Shown in pieces: positions 58,136-64,000 of a stretch of 64,000 nt of DNA. The stretch comes from Burkholderia latens. Lineage in GTDB: Bacteria > Pseudomonadota > Gammaproteobacteria > Burkholderiales > Burkholderiaceae. The notes beneath the pieces were generated by a model, which ran no database searches, was not told the origin of the DNA, and worked only from the letters and a program-made list of their open reading frames with translations. Every line of letters starts with the position of its first letter. Position 1 is the stretch's first letter. The DNA lies in the NCBI RefSeq assembly GCF_902499045.1, contig NZ_CABVPL010000005.1, positions 124,001 through 188,000 on the forward strand. The letters are read 5' to 3'. The position numbers were made by a program, and so were the translations under genes.

Positions 58136-58725
58136 AGCTGTTCCTGCTTCATCGCATGCAGCGTCTGCGCGTCGTCCCCGAGGATCCAGCGGAACACGTC
58201 GAAGTCGTGGATCAGCATGTCCTTGAAGATACCGCCCGAACTGCGGATATAGTCGACGGGCGGTGCGCCGGGGTCGCGGCTCGTGACGATCAGCATTTCC
58301 GGCGTCCCGATGTCGCCGCGCTCGACGCGCGCCTTCAGCTCGGCGAAGGTCGGATCGAAGCGGCGCTGGAAGCCGATCATGCAGGTCACGCCGCGGCGGC
58401 GCACGACCTCCGCGCATTCGCGTGAGCGCTCGACGGTCAGGTCGACCGGCTTCTCGCAGAACACGGCCTTGCCCGCGTTCGCCGCCGCGACGATCAGGTC
58501 CGCGTGCGTATCGGTGCTCGAAGCGATCACGACCGCCTTGACGGCCGCGTCGCCGAGCGCGCGCTCGATATCGGCGACTTGCGCACCGTGCACGTTCGCG
58601 AGCGCGTCGGCAGACGGCGCATGGCGGTCAATCACGTACTTGAGTTTCGCGCCGGGGTGCCGCGCGAGATTCGCCGCGTGGATCTTCCCGATTCTTCCCG
58701 CACCAAACAAAGCAAATTCGATCAT
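58084..58725 (-). pseudogene. MocA/IolG-type inositol dehydrogenase, 3' truncated by IS3 remnant
   Basis: The start (ATG 58725 after AAGGAGAACGGC) and residues 1-192 are a good Gfo/Idh/MocA dehydrogenase: the nucleotide motif FGAGRIGKIHAANL, the EKP motif (91-93) and GGIFKDMLIHDFDVFRW containing the catalytic Asp and His. After LHAM the frame enters IS3 DNA and stops at residue 213, whereas the family is about 335 residues. The lost C-terminal domain forms the substrate site, so the gene is probably dead. Confidence 0.87.
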
Positions 58726-58806
58726 GCCGTTCTCCTTGATTCCGTGGTGTTCCGACTGCGGGGCACGCACCTTTCGCACCGACAATCCGTGCCGCCGCGA
58801 CGACGC

Positions 58807-59634
58807 TCAGCGACCCGCCAGTTCCCCGCGCACGTAGTCGATGCTCGCGCGCAACCGGTCCTCGATGTCGCCGGCTTCGGCGATTTCGCTCGCGAACGGC
58901 TCGAACGACAACGCGCCGCGGTAGCCGCGCGCGAGCAGTTCGCGCAGTTGCCGGACGTTGCCGAGCCGGTCCGCGCCGCCGACCAGCACGCGGTGGCCGT
59001 CGCGCATCCGCTCGATTGGCAGGTCGGCTTCCTCGACGCCCGAGAGGTGCACGAGGCCCGTCAGGTTCGGGAAGAAGATGTCCTCGCCGGCGAGGTGATG
59101 ATGGAACGTGTCGTGCACGAGCCGGAACACCGGCTCGCCTGCGGCCGCGTAGATGCCCTTCACCGCGTCCGACTTGCGGCGCAGCGCGCACTCTTCGAAG
59201 CCGAGCGGCTCGATGAAGCCGAGCAGGCCGCGGGCTTCGAGGATCGGCTTCAGCGCCTTCAGTGCGGTCACGAGATCCGCATGGCGGGCGTCCGCGCTGC
59301 GCGTGTCGCCGCGGCTGTTGGTCGGGCACAGCACCAGCGCGCGTGCGCCGCATTGCGACGCGTAGTCGGCCAGCACGGTCGCCTCGTCCGCGCGCTCGGC
59401 GTTCCACTGCTCGAAGCGCTGCAGCGCGTTGATCGTCAGGATCGTCACGCCGCCGGCTTCGGCCGTCGCGCGGACGGCGGCGGCCGGCGTGCCGTCGGCG
59501 ATCTCGACGCCGTCGAGATCGTTGCGGATCTCGATCGTACCGACGCCGAGACGCCGGCACAGCGCGACGTAGCGGTCGAGCGGCAAGCGCGGCGCGCTCA
59601 TCCGGTTCAGCGAAAAGTGGAAGGCTTGCGTCAT
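58807..59634 (-). CDS. Sugar-phosphate isomerase/epimerase-like TIM-barrel protein (IolE/IolI/MocC family)
   Basis: A 275-residue xylose-isomerase-like TIM barrel. Metal-site acids are visible in FIEPLGFEECAL and FRLVHDTFHHHLAG. The IolI-type 2-keto-inositol isomerase and IolE-type dehydratase families share this fold. It lies 81 bases upstream of the truncated dehydrogenase and belongs to the same minus-strand operon. Confidence 0.8.
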   Translation of the reverse strand: MTQAFHFSLNRMSAPRLPLDRYVALCRRLGVGTIEIRNDLDGVEIADGTPAAAVRATAEAGGVTILTINALQRFEQWNAERADEATVLADYASQCGARALVLCPTNSRGDTRSADARHADLVTALKALKPILEARGLLGFIEPLGFEECALRRKSDAVKGIYAAAGEPVFRLVHDTFHHHLAGEDIFFPNLTGLVHLSGVEEADLPIERMRDGHRVLVGGADRLGNVRQLRELLARGYRGALSFEPFASEIAEAGDIEDRLRASIDYVRGELAGR

Positions 59635-59671
59635 CGTTCTGTCCTTGGGGCTTGGGTGGGGCGGGTCCGAA

Positions 59672-60691
59672 TCAGGTGCCGGCGCGCGCGGCGAGTGCTT
59701 GCCACGTGTCGCGCAGCCAGTGCGCGCACGCGACGTTGTTGTCGAAGATCGAGTAGCGTGCGCCGCCGCCGTAGTCGGGAAACGGGATGAACTCGCAACT
59801 GATCTGCTCGAGTCGTGCCGGGTGCGCATGAGCGGGAGCGCGAACCTGCGTCTGCGCTAGCAGCAACTGGCGCAGTGCGGCTTTCCACGTGTCGAGCGCA
59901 TCCGCGCGCCATTGGCCGTGATAGGCGCCCGGTGCGGGTGCGACGAACGGGTACTGGATGCCGCGGCCGGGCCGGCCGTCCGCGCGGCGCAGCCAGCGGT
60001 TGACGGGGTTGTCCGGGCTCACGCTGCGCGCATGCGCATGCCGGACCCAGCCGCGCGCGATCCAGTCGGCGTAGATCGCGGCGGGTGAAGCGGGGTCGAG
60101 CATCGCGCGGCCACCGTCGGCCGATTCGCGCAGGCCCGACGCGTCGAGTTCGGCGCGGTTGCCGATCTTGAACAGCAGGTGCGCATGATCGAGCGTGATC
60201 CGGAACGGCGCGCCGGCCTGCTCGACATGCCGCGCGACCCGCGCCACGCGCGCGAAATCCTCGCTCCACATGTCGACGTGCACTTCGAGGCTCGGCAGGC
60301 AGCCGACCGGATCGCCGCATTCATAGGCGCGCAGGTAGAAATCGGCGACCTCGCGATCGGACAGCGGATGGCCGTCCGCGTGATGCGCGAACAGCTGGCA
60401 GTTGAGCACCGTGCTGCCGAAGCGTGCGCCTGCCGCGACGATCTCGGCGACATGCGCTTCGTCGCGGCCCGCGCGCCAGATGCCGCCGATCACGCGAATC
60501 GGCAGCGCGTGGCGCTCGACCAGCGCGAAATACGGCGACAGGTCCTCGCCGCGCGCCGGGTTCTTTTCGATGTAATCGAACACGCCGGCGGCGGCGACCC
60601 GCCGGAAGCGCTCGGCGGGCGTGGGCGGCGGCAGCCCGTCGTGTTCGAGCACGCCGTCGAGGTTCACGCCGATGAGGATCGGTTCGGCCAT
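59672..60691 (-). CDS. Second TIM-barrel sugar isomerase/epimerase-like protein (MocC-like candidate)
   Basis: A 339-residue protein of the xylose-isomerase-like superfamily with barrel segments ILIGVNLDGVLEHDG and PFRITLDHAHLLFKIGN, and a tail richer in aromatics. Paired with the 58807 product and a Gfo/Idh/MocA dehydrogenase, it fits inositol-derivative catabolism, but the family also includes unrelated sugar-acid isomerases. First gene after the LacI gene on this strand. Confidence 0.72.
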   Translation of the reverse strand: MAEPILIGVNLDGVLEHDGLPPPTPAERFRRVAAAGVFDYIEKNPARGEDLSPYFALVERHALPIRVIGGIWRAGRDEAHVAEIVAAGARFGSTVLNCQLFAHHADGHPLSDREVADFYLRAYECGDPVGCLPSLEVHVDMWSEDFARVARVARHVEQAGAPFRITLDHAHLLFKIGNRAELDASGLRESADGGRAMLDPASPAAIYADWIARGWVRHAHARSVSPDNPVNRWLRRADGRPGRGIQYPFVAPAPGAYHGQWRADALDTWKAALRQLLLAQTQVRAPAHAHPARLEQISCEFIPFPDYGGGARYSIFDNNVACAHWLRDTWQALAARAGT

Positions 60692-60764
60692 CGTCTCCTG
60701 TCCGTTGTCGTTCGTGGATGGCTGATCAATGTACGGATGCGCGGCACGCGCCGCATGACAAACG

Positions 60765-60782
60765 TTGGCGAAAAATCGCCAA
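60765..60782. promoter_or_regulatory. LacI-type operator upstream of the isomerase/dehydrogenase operon
   Basis: TTGGCGAAAAATCGCCAA; the inverted repeat extends to CGTTGGCGA/TCGCCAACG around AAAA (60763-60784). It lies 74 bases upstream of the 60691 start and just after the 3' end of the LacI gene. It matches the site at 61960. Confidence 0.68.
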
Positions 60783-60834
60783 CGCGACGGTCGATTTTTT
60801 CGCCGCGAGCACGCGGCCCGCCGCGCGGCGCGAT

Positions 60835-61899
60835 TCACGGCCGCAGGTACGCGCTCGTCCTCACGTTCGCCGGACAGAACACGCGGAATTCGACCGGGTC
60901 GTCCGGCGGCGGCTGTTCGACGATGCCGCACGCATGCAGCACGTGCTGCAGCGCGGAAATCGCCTGCCCGTCCGGATCCTGATCGATCGCGAGATCCATC
61001 GCGCCGGCTTCGATGAAGGTACGGTGCTGGTCGATCATCTCGTGGCCGATCCACACCACGCGCCCGATCGCGCCGGCCTTGCGCAGCGCCGCTTCGATGC
61101 CGGCCGAACCGGCGCCGCTGTTGTAGATCGCGACCACGTCGTCGTGCGCCTGCAGCGCCTTCGACACCGCGCGGTAGCAGCGGTCGTCCTGGTCGAGCGT
61201 CTCGATCGGTTCATCGTCGCAGCGCACGGCGGCGAACGCGTCGGCGAGCTGGTCGCGGCAGCCGGCCATCCGGTCGGCGTGCGCGCGGTAGCCCATCCGC
61301 CCGCCAAGCAGCAGCACGCGGCCGGCGCGCGCGGCGAGGCGGCCGATGTAGTAGCCGGCCGTGCGCCCCGCGCGATAGTTGTCGATGCCGGCGAAGTGCG
61401 CGCGGTCGATGCCGCCGATGTCGGTGACCATCGTGACGACGGTCTCGCCCCGCGCGATCGCGCCGGCCAGCGCGTCGCGTATGCGGGCCGTGTCGTGCGC
61501 GGTGACGATCAGCGCCGCGCGCCGGTAAGCGGGCCGCTCGATCAGCGCGGCGGCGCGCGCGTCGTCTGCGGCGGGCAGGATCGTCCGGTGCACGACCACG
61601 CGCCGGTCGAGCATCTGCAGCGAGCGCTGCAGCGCCTGCTGCAATCGTCGGAAGAACGGCGCGTCGGTGTCCGGCAGCAGTACGTCGACATGGATCAGCC
61701 CGTGCCGCGTGTCGGGCAGCTGGCGCGGCACGCCGAGTTGCCGCGCGGCCGCCACCACGCGTTCGCGTGCCTGCGCCGAGACGCTGCCGCGCTCGTTCAG
61801 CACGCGGTCGACGGTCGTCGTGCTGACGCCGGCGAGCGCGGCGATTTCGTCGAAGCGCGCGGTGCGCTTGCGCCAGCGCGGCCCGGATTCACCTGCCAT
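60835..61899 (-). CDS. LacI-family regulator of the moc-like cluster
   Basis: A 354-residue LacI-type repressor with the helix-turn-helix at residues 15-60 (FDEIAALAGVSTTTVDRVL) and a sugar-binding effector domain (periplasmic-binding-protein-like). I chose the ATG at 61899 because GGAGACGACC precedes it; 61911 and 61977 are alternative starts lacking a site. It lies between the isomerase operon and the desaturase operon, with matching operators on both sides. Confidence 0.87.
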   Translation of the reverse strand: MAGESGPRWRKRTARFDEIAALAGVSTTTVDRVLNERGSVSAQARERVVAAARQLGVPRQLPDTRHGLIHVDVLLPDTDAPFFRRLQQALQRSLQMLDRRVVVHRTILPAADDARAAALIERPAYRRAALIVTAHDTARIRDALAGAIARGETVVTMVTDIGGIDRAHFAGIDNYRAGRTAGYYIGRLAARAGRVLLLGGRMGYRAHADRMAGCRDQLADAFAAVRCDDEPIETLDQDDRCYRAVSKALQAHDDVVAIYNSGAGSAGIEAALRKAGAIGRVVWIGHEMIDQHRTFIEAGAMDLAIDQDPDGQAISALQHVLHACGIVEQPPPDDPVEFRVFCPANVRTSAYLRP

Positions 61900-61959
61900 G
61901 GTCGTCTCCATCGTGAGGGTCGCCATCGATCGCGTGGCGTTGTCGCAAACGCTAAAGCG

Positions 61960-61977
61960 ATGGCGAAATTTCGTCAA
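61960..61977. promoter_or_regulatory. LacI-type operator in the LacI/desaturase divergent spacer
   Basis: ATGGCGAAATTTCGTCAA is a near-palindrome sharing TGGCGAAA and TCGyCAA with the site at 60765. It sits between the divergent LacI gene (61899) and the desaturase-like gene (62066), so it could control both. Confidence 0.68.
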
Positions 61978-62065
61978 CGTTTCGATTGAGGCGGGGCGGC
62001 CGCTCGCCTAATTTCGCTCTTGTGGCAAAGCGCGTCCCGCGCACAAGGCACTCCAGGAGACAGAC

Positions 62066-63148
62066 GTGACCCATATCGACGACCCGGCACGCGAGCACAC
62101 GGCGGCGCGCCGTCAGGCATACCGAATGATTGGCGGCGCCGGCGAGCGCGCGCACGCGGCCGGGCTCGTCAACGCCGCGTGGTACCGCTGCGCGGTGCCG
62201 CGGCCGCTGATGAAGCAGCTGATGCAGCGCGACGATGCGCGTGCGATTCGCGACACGCTGATCTGGTATGCGGCGATTGCGATCAGCGGCGCGCTCGCGT
62301 GGCTGGCGTGGCGCGCGCACTCGGCGTGGGCGGTCCCCGCATTCTTCGTGTACGGCACGCTGTACTGCAGTCCGGCCGATTCGCGCTGGCACGAATGCGG
62401 GCACGGCACCGCGTTCCGCACGCGCTGGATGAACGACGTGCTGTACCAGGTCGCGTCGTTCCAGGTGTTCCGCCGCGCGACCGCATGGCGCTGGAGCCAT
62501 GCGCGCCATCACACCGATACGCTGGTCGTCGGGCGAGATCCTGAAATCGCCGCGCCGAAGCCGACCGACTGGCTGTCGCTCGCGCTGAACGTCGTCGCGC
62601 TGAAGCACGTGGCCGGCGAGCTGCGCAAGATGATCGCGGTGTTGTTCACCGGCCGGCTCGATGACGAGGAGCGCACCTATGTGCCCGAATCGGAATGGCC
62701 GAAGGTCGTGCGCGAGTCGCGCCTCCATCTCGCGATCTACGCGCTCGTGACGGGAACGGCGCTCTACTGGCACACGCTCCTGCCGCTGCTCTACATCGGG
62801 CTGCCGAGCGTCTACGGCGCGTGGCTGTACCTGTATTTCGGCCTCACGCAGCACGCGGGCATGCCAGAGAACGTGCTCGATCACCGGCGCAATTGCCGGA
62901 CCGTGATGATGAATCCGGTGTTCCGCTTCCTGTACTGGAACATGAACTATCACGTCGAGCACCACATGTTCCCGATGGTGCCGTTCCATGCGTTGCCGAA
63001 GCTGCACGAAGCCGTGAAGGCCGACATGCCGCCGCCGTACCGCAGCACGCTGGCGGCCTATGCGGAGATCGTACCGGCGCTGGTCCGGCAGACGCGCGAC
63101 CCGTCCGATTACGTCGTGCGGCCGGTGCCGGACGCCGCGCGCGCCTAG
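62066..63148 (+). CDS. Fatty-acid-desaturase-fold non-haem diiron hydroxylase, MocD-like
   Basis: A 360-residue membrane diiron enzyme with the three histidine boxes HECGH (109-113), HARHH (145-149) and HVEHH (296-300), and hydrophobic pairs near residues 65-100 and 225-260. GTG start at 62066 after CCAGGAGACAGAC. It is followed by a Rieske ferredoxin and a ferredoxin reductase, the mocDEF arrangement of rhizobial rhizopine catabolism, where the trio is thought to hydroxylate or demethylate a methyl-inosamine. An acyl desaturase is the alternative, but context argues against it. Confidence 0.83.
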   Translation: MTHIDDPAREHTAARRQAYRMIGGAGERAHAAGLVNAAWYRCAVPRPLMKQLMQRDDARAIRDTLIWYAAIAISGALAWLAWRAHSAWAVPAFFVYGTLYCSPADSRWHECGHGTAFRTRWMNDVLYQVASFQVFRRATAWRWSHARHHTDTLVVGRDPEIAAPKPTDWLSLALNVVALKHVAGELRKMIAVLFTGRLDDEERTYVPESEWPKVVRESRLHLAIYALVTGTALYWHTLLPLLYIGLPSVYGAWLYLYFGLTQHAGMPENVLDHRRNCRTVMMNPVFRFLYWNMNYHVEHHMFPMVPFHALPKLHEAVKADMPPPYRSTLAAYAEIVPALVRQTRDPSDYVVRPVPDAARA

Positions 63149-63184
63149 CATATATCGAATATCTCAACGAAGGAGACCTACCCC

Positions 63185-63493
63185 ATGACGCAATGGATCG
63201 ACACCGGCGCGCTCGACGACATCGACGACGAAGACGTCGCGCGCTTCGATCACGCCGGCCGCACGTATGCGATTTATCGGATCGACGGCGAGGTCTACGC
63301 GAGCGACGGCCTGTGCACGCACGAGCAGGTGCATCTCGCGGACGGGCTCGTGATGGATCACGTGATCGAGTGCCCGAAGCACAACGGCCGCTTCGACGTG
63401 CGCGACGGCCGGCCGCTGTCGGCGCCCGCGTGCGAGAAGCTGCGCACGTACCGCGCGAAGATCGAGGACGGCCGCATCCTGATCGAGGTATGA
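63185..63493 (+). CDS. mocE: MocE-family Rieske [2Fe-2S] ferredoxin
   Basis: A 102-residue Rieske protein. Ligands CTH (Cys44, His46) and CPKH (Cys63, His66), separated by 16 residues, fit a Rieske cluster. AAGGAGACCTACCCC precedes the ATG. It is expected to transfer electrons from the 63498 reductase to the diiron hydroxylase. Confidence 0.88.
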   Translation: MTQWIDTGALDDIDDEDVARFDHAGRTYAIYRIDGEVYASDGLCTHEQVHLADGLVMDHVIECPKHNGRFDVRDGRPLSAPACEKLRTYRAKIEDGRILIEV

Positions 63494-63497
63494 CGCG

Positions 63498-64000
63498 ATG
63501 ACCAGCGACCGGGTGATGGCGATCGTCGGCGCGGGCCATGCCGGCGGCCGCGCGGCGCAGGTGCTGCGCGCGTCCGGCTGGCGCGGGCGCATCGTGCTGA
63601 TCGGCGCGGAGCCGCATCCGCCGTACGAGCGGCCGCCGTTGTCGAAGGGCGTGCTGACGGGCGAGCGCAGCGCGGTGCAATGCCGGTTGCGCGACGCCGA
63701 CGCATGGACGGTCGACCGCATCGAGCGCATCGTTGCGACCGTCGAGCGTATCGATCCGCACGCACGCGAAGTGCGCATGTCCGGCGGACACGTGTTCGGC
63801 TACGACGCGCTGCTGCTGGCCACCGGCGGCCGTGCGCGCCGTCTGGCCATTCCGGGCGCGGCGCTCGACGGCGTAGTCGCGTTGCGCACGCTCGACGATG
63901 CGGCGGTACTCGGCGCGCGGCTCGTGCCCGACGCGCGGATCGTGCTGATCGGCGGCGGTTTCATCGGCCTCGAAGTCGCGGCGTCGGCGCGTCGGCGCGG
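63498..64000 (+). CDS. FAD-dependent ferredoxin reductase, MocF-like, 3' cut by window edge
   Basis: The first 167 residues are visible. They show a pyridine-nucleotide-disulfide-oxidoreductase fold with the FAD motif AIVGAGHAGGRAA, the PYERPPLSKG loop and the start of the NAD(P) motif LIGGGFIGLEVAAS. It begins four bases after the mocE stop and would supply electrons to the Rieske protein. Confidence 0.87.
   Translation, partial: MTSDRVMAIVGAGHAGGRAAQVLRASGWRGRIVLIGAEPHPPYERPPLSKGVLTGERSAVQCRLRDADAWTVDRIERIVATVERIDPHAREVRMSGGHVFGYDALLLATGGRARRLAIPGAALDGVVALRTLDDAAVLGARLVPDARIVLIGGGFIGLEVAASARRR

Noticed and set aside
60763-60784. The palindrome interpreted as a rho-independent terminator of the LacI gene
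   Set aside because: It follows the LacI gene on the minus strand, but there is no clean U-run on that strand, and the same motif recurs at 61960 upstream of other genes, which favours an operator.
1-64000. CRISPR arrays, tRNA/rRNA genes, prophage or integron
   Set aside because: I saw no regularly spaced repeats, no cloverleaf or rRNA-like segments, and no integrase or phage structural genes. The only mobile-element trace is the IS3 fragment.

Overview
The window is high-G+C DNA (roughly two thirds G+C by eye) with long spurious ORFs on both strands, dense ABC-transporter and catabolic gene sets, and many one-component regulators. Gene content and protein sequences fit a Burkholderia species, most likely the Burkholderia cepacia complex, and the accessory-catabolic character suits a secondary replicon. 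The genus and replicon are inferences from protein recognition, not from marker genes. I saw no rRNA, tRNA, CRISPR array, prophage or replication origin.

Layout. 1-3.9 kb: tricarballylate utilisation tcuA (5' cut by the window edge), tcuB, tcuC. 4.0-9.9 kb: a sugar-acid (pentonate-type) module, with an MFS transporter, a LacI/GntR-type repressor, an IlvD/Edd dehydratase and a fumarylacetoacetase-fold dehydratase, and three ATGTTACCGrTAAC-type operators. 9.9-15.4 kb (minus strand): a polar amino-acid ABC transporter, a HutH-family lyase lacking the MIO-forming Ala-Ser-Gly, and a HutC-type GntR regulator. 15.9-27.2 kb (plus strand): a ThDP 2-oxo-acid decarboxylase resembling 5-guanidino-2-oxopentanoate decarboxylase, an aldehyde dehydrogenase, a four-gene PotDBCA-like transporter, a four-gene amino-acid transporter and a LysR regulator. 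27.2-31.9 kb: a LysR regulator, an NAD(P)-binding protein, a MocR/PdxR regulator, an AhpD-like protein and a cupin.

32.0-43.0 kb: a guanidine-assimilation locus. Two carboxyguanidine-deiminase-type proteins, a urea/guanidine carboxylase, allophanate hydrolase, an ABC permease and an ATPase read leftward; the substrate-binding protein reads rightward. Each arm has its own guanidine-I (ykkC) riboswitch behind a sigma-54-like promoter. A third sigma-54-like promoter lies between them, ahead of a 29-codon ORF. Expected flow: guanidine to carboxyguanidine, to allophanate, to ammonia and CO2.

43.1-44.7 kb: a broken orphan pqiC-like lipoprotein gene, a C-terminal TetR relic and an intact TetR gene. 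44.9-50.6 kb: an aromatic-acid catabolic operon (flavin hydroxylase, extradiol-type dioxygenase, FAH hydrolase, acyl-CoA ligase). 50.8-52.2 kb: ompW and a frameshifted TetR gene. 52.3-57.5 kb: a stand-alone CheB with a zinc ribbon and a 1380-residue CheB-CheR-PAS-kinase-receiver fusion. 57.9-64 kb: a rhizopine (moc)-like inositol-derivative cluster whose MocA/IolG-type dehydrogenase is cut by an IS3-family remnant, followed by two TIM-barrel isomerases, a LacI regulator flanked by two matching operators, and mocDEF-like oxygenase genes, the last running off the window.
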